A DNA stretch of 13,366 nt from contig PMKB01000210.1 in assembly GCA_003157595.1 (NCBI GenBank), forward strand, positions 1-13,366, given 5' to 3'. The notes under the pieces are model-generated. The model had not been told where the DNA came from. It saw nothing but the letters and a program-made list of their open reading frames with translations, and made no database searches. The stretch is from Solirubrobacterales bacterium (GTDB lineage: Bacteria; Actinomycetota; Thermoleophilia; Solirubrobacterales; Solirubrobacteraceae). Both the position numbers and the translations under genes were made by a program. Positions 6,054 to 13,366 of the stretch are shown here, piece by piece; the stretch's first letter is position 1, and every line of letters starts with the position of its first letter.

Positions 6054-8497
6054 GGCTCGCGCGAGCCGAACTGGCGTGCCCGGCGCGTGATCGGCGCGGG
6101 CGTCGAGGGCCCACTCCTCGGACTGGACCGTGTGCCGCGCGCCGCCGCCGCACGGAGCTTGCCGCCCGGTGTCGTCTCCGCCGCGCTCAGGAGCTCCCGT
6201 CGGCGGGCCAGCTCTCGCTCGATCTCCAGGCGCACCAGGCGCCGCTGCGCCGGCGAGCCGCGCAGATACTCGGAAGTGCTGACGCCGGCCAGGCCCGCCA
6301 GCGGCGCCGCGCGAGCCTCCGAGCGCAGGAGCGCTCCGGGCGGTGCCTGCGCTGCCCGATCCAGTGCTCGCGCGACGGAGCGCGACGCGCGCGCCGATGC
6401 GAACGGGGCCGACGCCGAGCGGCTCAGCCTCGCCCGCAGCTCGCCAACGAACCTGCCGTCACGTGCCGCCGGCGGCCGGGCGCCTCGCGCCGCAAGCTCA
6501 CCGTCGACAGTCCGGGCTCGCGACTGCAGCGACACGATCCGGCGCCGATCGCGCTGCCCTTGTGCCGTGCGCAGGCCCGCCGCGATCCTCGACCGGCGAA
6601 GCTCGAGCGCCGCGACCTCGGTCCGCTCCGGGGAGGCGCGAACGATTCGCGAGCCAGGTGCTTGCGCGGCGACGTCGCGCATCCGCCCGACCTGTGCGGC
6701 GAGCTCGCCGCGGGCCTCCAGACGCTGCTCCCGCCGCGGGGCGCGCTGCTCGCCGCGGGTCGCGCTCCAAGGGCCCGCGGGCCGGCCCGGCGCGACGGCC
6801 GGGCTCAGCGTGCCGCCATCCTGCGGGAACTCGCGGATCCGCTTGATCGTCTCGACCGTCCGCACGCCGGTTCCGGCGACGAGCCGTCCCGTGAGAGCCG
6901 CTGCCCCCACCACGGCGCCGGCGCTGCGTCCTGCGAGCCACACGCGCGTGGAAAGAGGCGCCCTGCGTGCAGGCTCCCCGCGCTCGTGCATCACGAGCCC
7001 GAGCAACCGGTGGCGCTGCTCGAACGCCGTCCACCAGAAGACCGATACCAGCAGCCACTGGGTCCACCACCCGAGGCCATCGAGCGAGCTCAGCAGGGTG
7101 ACGATCAGCAGGACGATTCCGAGCGCGACCGAGTAGACGAGCTTCGCCAGTGCTGCGCCGAGGAGTCGCGTGAGCCAGAGCCGGAAGGCGTTCCGTCCGG
7201 CCTCGCCGAGCGCTGGTGCGAGCACGGCCAGCGGCGCGAGCAGCAAATAGAGCAACGTGGCGAGCGCCGCACCCAGCAGTCGCAACGCGATGAAGCCGAG
7301 CAGGAGAAGCATCCCGAGCGTTCCAGCCACGATCAGCAGCAGCCCTCCGACGCGCGGCCAGGTGCCGGAAGCGGTGCGAAACTCAGCCTGCGGCGCGGTC
7401 GGAGCGGTGCACGCCGTCGGGTCGTTTGACCCGCAGAGCGTCCCGTAGAGGGTCGGCGTCGCCGTCTGGGCCGACAACGCCGTACGCTCAAGCGCCTGGG
7501 GCGGGATCGCGAGAAACAGCTCGCCGTTCGTGCGCGCCTCGCCAAGCGCGGTGGCGGCACCGGAGAGCTGGCTCTGCAGCGCGCTGCCGCCGGGCGCGCA
7601 CTGCACGAGACCGGCGGCGGGCCCATGGCAGGACGCCTCGGTGCGCAGGTCGTGCTCAATGCTCGTCGCCGTCGCGCGAAGACGGGGATCGAGCGCCGCC
7701 GGCTGCCGGCACCAGTCGACGTCCCCGAATTCCAGGTAGCACCACGGCCCGGTGATCGCGGCGTCAAAGACCGCGGCGAAGGCCCCGTCGACGGTCGAGA
7801 CGGGTTGGCTCGGGTTGCCGGTGGCACTGGCGGCGACGGTTGCGAGCGCCGCGCGATCAGCGAGGTTGCCGACCGCCCCGACGGTGCCGACGGGGTCGGC
7901 GATGATCCACAAGCCGGCGCACACCATCACGGCGAGTAGCGCCGCATGACCGAGGGTGTCGAGCACGCGACGGCGCACCAGCCCCTGCCAGGCGAAGCCC
8001 ACGGCGGCGACCGCCAGCACCAGCCCAAGCCACGGATCTGTGAAGACGCGCTCTGCCACGCCCAACGACGAGCTGACGTGGGCTAGCGTCGCAGGCGCGA
8101 GCAGGTCGATGGCGTAGCACCACTCGAGTGCGATCAGCACTACATGGATCAGCCAGACAAGCGCCGTCCACACCGGCGTGACGAGGAGGTCCTGAACCAC
8201 CGTGTAGAGGTCCTCGCCGAAGCTCGCGTCGAGGCCCGACGGGATGTCGATGTCGATCGAGTAGTTCGAGAGCGGCACCGGCGCCACATCCACGCCGGAG
8301 ACGGCGCAGTCGGTGCGCTGCGCAGCCGACAGCTGCGCGCCGAGAACCGGCGCGCTACACGACGGACTGGCAAAGCCGTTCGTCGCCAGCGGACTCGCGT
8401 CGACCGGGGCGGCCCCGGCGGCCGCACGCGCGACTGGGACGCTCAGCAGCAGTAGCGCTGCGAGCGACAGCGCAAAGGCTGCGCACCTGCGCGTCAC
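6050..8497 (-). CDS. VirB6/TrbL-like polytopic T4SS membrane protein
   Basis: Likely inner channel component of the type IV secretion system. The 815 residues begin with a signal peptide (about 1-25, ending ARA-A). Membrane segments follow near 110-130, 155-172, 184-200, 383-405, 408-430, 445-470 and 477-491. An extracellular cysteine-bearing loop (about 205-380, with C253, C263, C290, C300, C355 and C363) separates the two membrane blocks. This arrangement is that of the TrbL/VirB6 group and its Gram-positive counterparts. Residues 505-815 form a very arginine- and alanine-rich, probably cytoplasmic tail without a recognised domain. The GTG at 8495-8497 overlaps the VirB4 stop (GTGA). Assignment rests on topology and position between VirB4 and the transglycosylase, since this family is poorly conserved. 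Confidence 0.78.
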   Translation of the reverse strand: MTRRCAAFALSLAALLLLSVPVARAAAGAAPVDASPLATNGFASPSCSAPVLGAQLSAAQRTDCAVSGVDVAPVPLSNYSIDIDIPSGLDASFGEDLYTVVQDLLVTPVWTALVWLIHVVLIALEWCYAIDLLAPATLAHVSSSLGVAERVFTDPWLGLVLAVAAVGFAWQGLVRRRVLDTLGHAALLAVMVCAGLWIIADPVGTVGAVGNLADRAALATVAASATGNPSQPVSTVDGAFAAVFDAAITGPWCYLEFGDVDWCRQPAALDPRLRATATSIEHDLRTEASCHGPAAGLVQCAPGGSALQSQLSGAATALGEARTNGELFLAIPPQALERTALSAQTATPTLYGTLCGSNDPTACTAPTAPQAEFRTASGTWPRVGGLLLIVAGTLGMLLLLGFIALRLLGAALATLLYLLLAPLAVLAPALGEAGRNAFRLWLTRLLGAALAKLVYSVALGIVLLIVTLLSSLDGLGWWTQWLLVSVFWWTAFEQRHRLLGLVMHERGEPARRAPLSTRVWLAGRSAGAVVGAAALTGRLVAGTGVRTVETIKRIREFPQDGGTLSPAVAPGRPAGPWSATRGEQRAPRREQRLEARGELAAQVGRMRDVAAQAPGSRIVRASPERTEVAALELRRSRIAAGLRTAQGQRDRRRIVSLQSRARTVDGELAARGARPPAARDGRFVGELRARLSRSASAPFASARASRSVARALDRAAQAPPGALLRSEARAAPLAGLAGVSTSEYLRGSPAQRRLVRLEIERELARRRELLSAAETTPGGKLRAAAARGTRSSPRSGPSTPAPITRRARQFGSREP

Positions 8498-10929
8498 CGG
8501 CGCGGCGGAGTGGTCGAGAACGTGGCGAGCAGCCGCGGCACGAGGATCTCCACTTGCACCGCCTCGACCCGACCGCGGTGGTCGCGCATCAGGCAGCGAC
8601 CGGTGTCGAACTCAAGCAGGCGGTCGCGCAGCAGCCGGTCGTCGGGGTCGAGATCCAGCAGCTCGAGCGCGCGCTCGGCCTCCCGCTCGGAGCGCAAGCC
8701 GAACACGAAGGTCGCGCCGATGAGGTTCTGAAGCGACGTGCGGTCGTCAATCAGCGTGTCGTTGACAAGCTGTGTGGAGATGATCGGTACGGCGAGCTCG
8801 CTGCGCCCCATCCGCTGCAGCGATGCGAGCAGCATTCGACCAACCGGGTCGCCAAGCAGTCGCCATCCCTCATCGAAGGAGAAGACCTTCAGGCGCGATC
8901 GCTCGGCGGCCATCAGCGCCATCGCGAACATTGCGATCAGCCGCACCATCTGCTCTCCGACACGCTCGAGCGGCGAGTACTCCGAGCGCGCACTTCCGGG
9001 CTGGGGCGCAGGGAGGTCACGAATCGGCAGGTAGGTGACCTGGCGTGTTCCGACCTCGGGAAGTCGCACGTCGGGATCCGCGAAACCAAGCTGGGTCAGG
9101 CCGGCTCCCGCGTGTACGGCGAGCGCCTTGGCGACCTGCTGGTCGACCGCGTCACCGGCCGCGAGCGCACGGATCACCTCGAAGCAGGTCGGCGACTTCG
9201 CGCGGCGCCGTACGGCGTCGACCGCCCCGACCACCGACGCTTCCCAGGACGCCTCCGAGCGTGCTGGCAGCAGGTCGCACAGGAATGACACGGCGGCGTC
9301 CTGTCGCATGTGCTCGGGCGCCACCCGCAGCGGATCGAGCATCCCGCGCAGCGCGCGCTCGCCCCGCAGCGCAATCGTCTCGACGTGAGGCGCCACCTCA
9401 GGCAGCTCATGCATGCGGTGGTCACCCTTCGGGTCGCAATCGATCACGCGCGCGCCCAGCAGGAAGGCCTCATAAGCCAGCTTCTGGTCGAGTGTGGTCT
9501 TGCCCGAGCCGAGGGCCCCGATCGAGAGGATCGCGGCGTTGCGATCGCTGTCCGAGCCCTCGCGCAGGTTGAACCGAACCGGGTGGCGACTACCGCTCAG
9601 CGTGTGCCCGAGGTGGAAACCTCGCCGCGATCCGACTGCGTGCGTGGCGAGCGGCATCATTGCGGCCACCTGCTCGGTGGTGAGCACGTCGTCGTAACCC
9701 GCGACCGTCGAGCGCTGGCCGGGCAGGGCCGCGATGAACAGCCGCAGCTGGTCTCCGAGCGGCCGGTGCAGGCGCACCTCGCCGAATGCGCGCCGCACCG
9801 CTTCGACACGCCGCTCGAGCTCATCCGGATCGCCGGCCGAAACGGCGATCGCCAACGTCGCCCGCAGCAGCGGCGGATGGCTGGCCGACTGCAGATAGCT
9901 CAGCAGATCGCGTGCCTCCTGCGTGCGGTCGTAGCCGCGGTCGGACACCCCCTGGTCGCCGCCGGCCTCGGCACGGGCGATCTCGTCGGCATCCTGCACG
10001 CGTCGACGCACGAGGCGCATCGCCCGGTCATTTGCCAAGAACCGCGCGCACAGCGTGAGGTCGACTCCGAACGGCAGCGACTCCACGGGAGCGAACATCA
10101 GCTCCAGGCGTGAGCTGGGAAACGCGACGCTCTCAGGCAGCGCGCCGGCGACAAGCTGCGCCTGCCAGCTGACTCCCAACTCGGACTCGATCCGCAGGAG
10201 CCGCCCGTGATGCTCGACGTAGCTGTCGCTCCAGCGCATCACATCGGCTTCGAGTGGCGCCAGCACCGCGGCGCCGTTGTGCTCGAACACCAGCGCCTGC
10301 GGCTCATGAAGCCCATCGAGCGCGGGCTCGCCGAGCGCTCGACAGAAGGCGCGCCGTACGAGCCACTGCACCTCGACCGTCCTTGCCGGACGAGCGTCGA
10401 GGTTGGCGGCCAGCCGCGCGTGAACCTCGTCGGCCCGCATTCGAAGGCGCTCGAGCTCGACGGCGGATAGCTGCCGCGCGGCGTCGCCGCGAAACGCCCG
10501 GACGGCCGACTTCATGAGCTCGCGGGGCGGGCGTTCGCCGAGCTCGGAGACAAACGCACCCACGTCGCGTTGCGGTCGCTCGAGACTGACGGCCAGGTAG
10601 ACGGCTGGCAGCTCGGCGCGCTCCCCATCCAGCGCCGAGAGCTGGGCTGCCAGATAGGACGCGTGTGCGTCCGGATGCGGACCGGCGTACCCGTGAGCAA
10701 GCGGTTCGAACTCCGACGCCGGCTCCCACGCTCGCGCGACCCGGAGGATCTGGATGTCGGCGTCCAGCGATTCGATCGCCGCGAGCAGCCTCCCAAAGCG
10801 TTCTCGCTTGCGCGCTGTCGCGAGCGTCGCGTAGCTGTAGGGCTCGAGCGCGAACAGCGCCCACGGGCCACACGAGCCATGCAGGCAGTTGCCGTAGACG
10901 AAGCTGAGTGGTCGCCGCAACGAGCTCAA
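8494..10929 (-). CDS. virB4: VirB4-type T4SS ATPase
   Basis: Cytoplasmic ATPase that energises assembly and transport by type IV secretion systems. From the chosen start it has 811 residues. The N-terminal half (1-430) is the non-catalytic VirB4 region that contacts the channel. The C-terminal RecA-like domain carries RRGFHLG (435-441), Walker A GALGSGKT (471-478), DCDPKGD (497-503), Walker B KVFSFDEGW (681-689, D686 and E687), and a sensor-like PIISTQ (715-720). The open frame extends far upstream to 11673, but that part overlaps the TcpE-like and pilin genes and reads as arginine/serine-rich nonsense. I place the start at TTG 10927-10929, which overlaps the previous stop as TTGA; another TTG lies four codons on. 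There is no N-terminal membrane fusion. Confidence 0.93.
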   Translation of the reverse strand: MSSLRRPLSFVYGNCLHGSCGPWALFALEPYSYATLATARKRERFGRLLAAIESLDADIQILRVARAWEPASEFEPLAHGYAGPHPDAHASYLAAQLSALDGERAELPAVYLAVSLERPQRDVGAFVSELGERPPRELMKSAVRAFRGDAARQLSAVELERLRMRADEVHARLAANLDARPARTVEVQWLVRRAFCRALGEPALDGLHEPQALVFEHNGAAVLAPLEADVMRWSDSYVEHHGRLLRIESELGVSWQAQLVAGALPESVAFPSSRLELMFAPVESLPFGVDLTLCARFLANDRAMRLVRRRVQDADEIARAEAGGDQGVSDRGYDRTQEARDLLSYLQSASHPPLLRATLAIAVSAGDPDELERRVEAVRRAFGEVRLHRPLGDQLRLFIAALPGQRSTVAGYDDVLTTEQVAAMMPLATHAVGSRRGFHLGHTLSGSRHPVRFNLREGSDSDRNAAILSIGALGSGKTTLDQKLAYEAFLLGARVIDCDPKGDHRMHELPEVAPHVETIALRGERALRGMLDPLRVAPEHMRQDAAVSFLCDLLPARSEASWEASVVGAVDAVRRRAKSPTCFEVIRALAAGDAVDQQVAKALAVHAGAGLTQLGFADPDVRLPEVGTRQVTYLPIRDLPAPQPGSARSEYSPLERVGEQMVRLIAMFAMALMAAERSRLKVFSFDEGWRLLGDPVGRMLLASLQRMGRSELAVPIISTQLVNDTLIDDRTSLQNLIGATFVFGLRSEREAERALELLDLDPDDRLLRDRLLEFDTGRCLMRDHRGRVEAVQVEILVPRLLATFSTTPPRR

Positions 10930-11513
10930 CTCGTCCGCACCTCGAGCACGGCGCCGGGAGCGAGCTCGAGTACCGTGGCGCGTCCGCGCTCCCCGGCGAG
11001 CGGGTGAAGCGTGATATCGGCGCGCCGCGGCGGAGACCATTCCGCGCGCAGGTGAGGGTGGTGCACGAGCACGGCGCCGGGTCCGCGGTAACGCAGCGAC
11101 CGAAATCGCGCGTCCGATCCGTCCGGGATGCAGAGGATCGGCGGCGGCCGCCAACAGCCGGCGTGGAGCGGCAGCGGGGCGAGGGCGTCCAGCCGACGAC
11201 GTGCGAGCCTGTGCCCGAGCAGCGCACGCGCGGCGAGGTGAAACGGTCGGCCCTCGATGCGAAGCGCGCCGAGCAGCGTCGCGGCCGACACCGGCATGCC
11301 GAGGTCGCGCACATACCACGGGATCACCGGGTCGAGCCACGCGGTTGGGGGTAGCGCGCCGGCCGCCAACGCGACCACGACCAGCGCCGCTGCATAGGCG
11401 ATGCCTCGCAACGGGATCCCGGACGGGTTCAGGCGCAGCGTGTCGAGTCTGTAGATGCGCCGCTCCAGCGCGAAGACCGAGCGGAACGAGCGAACCTCGA
11501 GCGGCGGGCTCAC
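10926..11513 (-). CDS. TcpE-like conjugation membrane protein
   Basis: Small membrane protein of 195 residues, likely part of the Gram-positive-type T4SS channel. The cytoplasmic N terminus is basic (FALERRIYRLDTLRL, 14-28). Two hydrophobic segments follow (about 36-55 and 60-82). The C-terminal half (about 85-195) is polar and rich in Arg, His and Pro. Shape, length and placement directly before VirB4 match the TcpE family (Pfam PF12648) of clostridial and actinobacterial conjugation systems; this is recognised by pattern only. The frame is open further upstream, but the GTG at 11511-11513 overlaps the pilin-candidate stop (GTGA), and sequence before it is a shadow of that gene. Its stop overlaps the TTG start of virB4. 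Confidence 0.72.
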   Translation of the reverse strand: MSPPLEVRSFRSVFALERRIYRLDTLRLNPSGIPLRGIAYAAALVVVALAAGALPPTAWLDPVIPWYVRDLGMPVSAATLLGALRIEGRPFHLAARALLGHRLARRRLDALAPLPLHAGCWRPPPILCIPDGSDARFRSLRYRGPGAVLVHHPHLRAEWSPPRRADITLHPLAGERGRATVLELAPGAVLEVRTS

Positions 11514-11833
11514 CCCGTGCCAAACAGCAGCGAGACGGTGTTTTGAAGCACGCTGAGCCCGACTGGGCTCGCCAGCAACACGGCGATGATGCCGATCGCG
11601 AGCACGCCGACGGCTTCCTTGAAGTCGCGCTTGAACACGAGCACGACGGCTGCGACTGCCAGCGCCAGCCCAATCAGGCTGAGCGCCACCGTGCGCCCCG
11701 TGCTGCTCGCCTGGCTCGCAGCACTCTCGAGCGAGGCACCGTTGGCGGCGGTCAGCGAGCTTGCAGCGCAAGCCACAGCCGGCGCCACGAATCCAGCCGC
11801 CAGCGCGAGCGCGCCCGCAAACATCCGTCTCAT
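11510..11833 (-). CDS. VirB2/TcpD-like small two-TM protein, T4SS pilin candidate
   Basis: Protein of 107 residues with a signal peptide (about 1-23, ending ACA-A), a short Ala/Ser/Gln-rich exported segment (24-46), then two hydrophobic helices (48-67 and 74-95) joined by a basic loop FKRDFKE. That is the plan of VirB2/TrbC pilins and of small membrane proteins in Gram-positive conjugation loci. Position between the TcpC-like and TcpE-like genes agrees. The ATG at 11831-11833 is preceded by AAGGAG at the ideal seven-base spacing. It is the only gene in the operon not overlapping its upstream neighbour. A pilin function is inferred; a simple channel component is the alternative. Confidence 0.75.
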   Translation of the reverse strand: MRRMFAGALALAAGFVAPAVACAASSLTAANGASLESAASQASSTGRTVALSLIGLALAVAAVVLVFKRDFKEAVGVLAIGIIAVLLASPVGLSVLQNTVSLLFGTG

Positions 11834-11840
11834 CGCCCTA

Positions 11841-11846
11841 CTCCTT
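11841..11846 (-). promoter_or_regulatory. Strong ribosome binding site of the pilin candidate
   Basis: Minus-strand AAGGAG lies seven bases before the ATG at 11833, inside the 24-base gap after the TcpC-like gene. It is the best Shine-Dalgarno match in the secretion operon and fixes the start of this gene. Confidence 0.8.
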
Positions 11847-11857
11847 CCGCTTCGTTG

Positions 11858-12703
11858 TCATGACTGGATGCGAGTGATCTCCCAGCGCCCGCCGAGCTGC
11901 GCAAGCGTCACCTCGTAGGCGAGCGTGAAGAGGTCGCCCTGCGCGTCGGCGGCGAGAACGCTTGCCAACACCGCACCGGAGGGCTCGACGGCGAGTCGAA
12001 CGACTTCGCGCAGCGAGAGTCCCGCGGCCACCGGGGCAACGACCGCCCCGGTGGCGAGGTCGGCGGTCAGGTTCTCGGCGGAAGCGTCGACGTAGTTGCG
12101 CAGAGCGCGTTCGAGCACACCGATGACGGCCGAATTGGTGACCTTCTCAAGACCGGGGCCGTCCAGCTCTCCCGCGCGCTCTGCGATGGGAGCGCCGACG
12201 AGCGCGGGATATCGCGCGAGCACCTCCCGGCCGTCGGCTCCCGGAGCGACCGCGACCGCGAGGTAGCGAACCGAGCCGCCGACGGTGCCGGCCGCGACCG
12301 TGTAGTCGTGCTCGCCGCCCGTTCCGTCGCGCGCACCGGCGATCGCCAGCCAGCGCACCTGCTCTGAGCTGCCGCCGGCCGGCGTCAGGCCGCCGTCTGG
12401 ATCGTCAGCGGAGGCAAGGAACGGGCTCAGGGCGCCCTGGTGGAGCGACGGATCGGCGGACCACGTCAGGTAGGCGCGTGCGAACGACAGGGCAAACCAC
12501 TGAGCGTTCGCGTCAAAGACGCGAGGCGCCTGCGCAACCGCGATCCGCTCGTGCGGTGGCGAAATCACGTTGCGCGCCGTCGCAACGACGCCGAGGAGCG
12601 CGACGGCGTAGAGCACCCAGCGCGTGAGCCCCAGTGAAACGCGAAGCGACCAGAGCCGACGTGGCTCAAGCGCGACACGCGCGCGCGAAGATCTCGCGGT
12701 CAT
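11858..12703 (-). CDS. TcpC-like (VirB8-type) conjugation protein
   Basis: Bitopic membrane protein of 281 residues. A basic cytoplasmic N terminus (1-24) precedes one membrane segment (about 25-43), followed by an extracellular region of about 235 residues. That region reads as two NTF2-like folds: first about 60-170 (ANAQWFALSFARAYLTW at the front), second about 180-281 (ending YEVTLAQLGGRWEITRIQS). This layout is the TcpC family (Pfam PF12642), structurally related to VirB8, which scaffolds the channel. The ATG at 12701-12703 overlaps the preceding stop (ATGA). The longer open frame to 13120 is a shadow of the upstream gene. Family assignment is from pattern, topology and context. Confidence 0.8.
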   Translation of the reverse strand: MTARSSRARVALEPRRLWSLRVSLGLTRWVLYAVALLGVVATARNVISPPHERIAVAQAPRVFDANAQWFALSFARAYLTWSADPSLHQGALSPFLASADDPDGGLTPAGGSSEQVRWLAIAGARDGTGGEHDYTVAAGTVGGSVRYLAVAVAPGADGREVLARYPALVGAPIAERAGELDGPGLEKVTNSAVIGVLERALRNYVDASAENLTADLATGAVVAPVAAGLSLREVVRLAVEPSGAVLASVLAADAQGDLFTLAYEVTLAQLGGRWEITRIQS

Positions 12704-13263
12704 CGCTCGAACCCGAACTCCTGCCCGGAAGCAGCCTGCACGGCGACCGAGCGGCCCGGCGCTTGGGCTGCAGGCACGTCGCTCGCTCGCGGGCTCAACG
12801 CCACGCGCGCAGAGCGGGCGCCCGGCGGCGGCGGATGGCCCGTCGAGCCGCCGCGAAGCCGCGCCTTCGGGCGTCGCCTGTGCGCCCTCGCGCGCTGCGT
12901 GGATCGGGCCTGCGCGTGCGCCGGCGAGGCCGTTGCAGCGACCCTCCAGACACGGTCGGCTCGAGGCTCGGCAGCGGCTGGATGCGAGGCAGGCGGCGCC
13001 TGGACCGGCTCCCGCGCAGGCGGCGGCAGGTTCAGCAACAGCAGAGCGACGCACACGAGCGCCGCCACCGCGGAGGCGGCTGAGGCCCAGCCCATCCGGT
13101 GGGCCGCCCCCCTGCGCCAAGGCGGCCGCGCCACCGCCGGACCCGGGACCGGGGACTGATCCGCCGGGCGGTCGGCGGCGCGATAGGACCCTTCGACGTC
13201 GTCGCCGCCGAGCAGTTCCTGCTCATCGATGACTCTGTAGACGGCAATCGGGCGGCGGCGCAT
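12700..13263 (-). CDS. Uncharacterised T4SS-associated one-pass membrane protein
   Basis: I do not recognise a named family. The 187 residues have a short conserved-looking cytoplasmic start, MRRRPIAVYRVIDEQELLGG, then an acidic/proline linker, one membrane segment (about 58-78), and a long Pro/Ala/Arg-rich exported stretch (80-165). The tail ends in ASGQEFGFER. Such a layout, with short conserved ends and a disordered middle, suggests an adaptor reaching from cytoplasm to wall. The ATG at 13261-13263 is preferred over upstream in-frame starts because sequence before it is arginine-rich and because the preceding frame ends in a stop sharing the A of this ATG (TGATG). Its stop overlaps the TcpC-like start. 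A role in the secretion system is inferred only from the operon. Confidence 0.7.
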   Translation of the reverse strand: MRRRPIAVYRVIDEQELLGGDDVEGSYRAADRPADQSPVPGPAVARPPWRRGAAHRMGWASAASAVAALVCVALLLLNLPPPAREPVQAPPASHPAAAEPRADRVWRVAATASPAHAQARSTQRARAHRRRPKARLRGGSTGHPPPPGARSARVALSPRASDVPAAQAPGRSVAVQAASGQEFGFER

Positions 13264-13366
13264 CACGACCGCCCAGGCACGGCGACCACGGCGCGGCCCG
13301 CACCGGGCAGCGCCCGGGGAACGACGCCGCACGGCGAGCGGTGCCCGCGCCGGCGCGCGCTCCGCC
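13263..13366 (-). CDS. Possible C-terminal fragment of an upstream operon gene
   Basis: On the minus strand a frame open from the window edge ends with TGA at 13263-13265, sharing one base with the next ATG (TGATG). Its last residues read RALPGAGRAVVAVPGRS, and most third codon positions are G or C. The stop/start overlap matches the style of this operon, but about 33 residues are too few to recognise a family. All frames here are open because of the GC content, so this is a weak call. Confidence 0.35.
   Translation of the reverse strand, partial: RSARRRGHRSPCGVVPRALPGAGRAVVAVPGRS

Noticed and set aside
5424..7136. 570-codon plus-strand open frame
   Set aside because: Antisense to the transglycosylase and VirB6 tail, Arg/Ala/Pro-rich without any recognisable motif.
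10930..11673. Upstream extension of the VirB4 open frame (total 1059 codons)
   Set aside because: It overlaps the TcpE-like and pilin genes in another frame, reads as Arg/Ser/Cys-rich nonsense, and the TTGA overlap at 10926-10929 gives a natural start.
11514..11771. Upstream extension of the TcpE-like frame
   Set aside because: It lies entirely over the pilin candidate, which has a signal peptide and an excellent ribosome binding site; the extension lacks protein-like composition.
12704..13120. Upstream extension of the TcpC-like frame
   Set aside because: Low-complexity Arg/Ala/Gly sequence overlapping the one-pass membrane gene; the ATGA overlap marks the real start.

Overview
This window comes from a very GC-rich bacterium. 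Codon third positions are almost all G or C, GTG and TTG starts are frequent, and genes are packed with 4-base stop/start overlaps. The TcpC/TcpE-type secretion genes and the large number of secreted actinobacterial-style proteins point to Actinomycetota. A deep-branching class such as Thermoleophilia is my guess, not something the sequence proves. Almost everything lies on the minus strand. There is no gene-free stretch over 300 bases, and I see no tRNA, rRNA, CRISPR array, insertion sequence or attachment site.

Left block (1-3870), a vitamin B12 locus. A well-formed cobalamin riboswitch (3112-3269, minus) heads an operon read right to left. The operon encodes a secreted DUF4430 (transcobalamin C-terminal-like) protein with an Ig-like tail, a DUF4430 lipoprotein, the membrane T component of an ECF-type transporter, and the start of its ATPase, which runs off the left edge. 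Diverging from the riboswitch is a PduO-type cob(I)alamin adenosyltransferase (3316-3870, plus). Taken together this reads as capture of a corrinoid at the cell surface, ATP-driven import, and conversion to adenosylcobalamin, with import switched off when the vitamin is plentiful. No substrate-binding S component is visible; it may lie beyond position 1.

Middle gene (3908-5323, minus). This is a secreted clan GH-A glycoside hydrolase. It converges on the adenosyltransferase gene and sits only 19 bases downstream of the secretion operon on the same strand, so it may be that operon's last gene.

Right block (5343-13366, minus), a type IV secretion/conjugation operon of Gram-positive type. In transcription order it holds a possible C-terminal fragment of an unknown gene, a small one-pass membrane protein with a tyrosine-rich cytoplasmic N terminus, a TcpC (VirB8-like) protein, a VirB2-like small pilin candidate, a TcpE-like protein, the VirB4 ATPase, a VirB6/TrbL-like polytopic channel protein with a long arginine-rich tail, and a VirB1-like lytic transglycosylase. 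Nearly every junction is an NTGA overlap, which fixes the starts and implies translational coupling. The exception is the pilin candidate, which has its own strong ribosome binding site. Relaxase and coupling ATPase are not in the window, so whether this is a mobile element or a resident secretion system is open.
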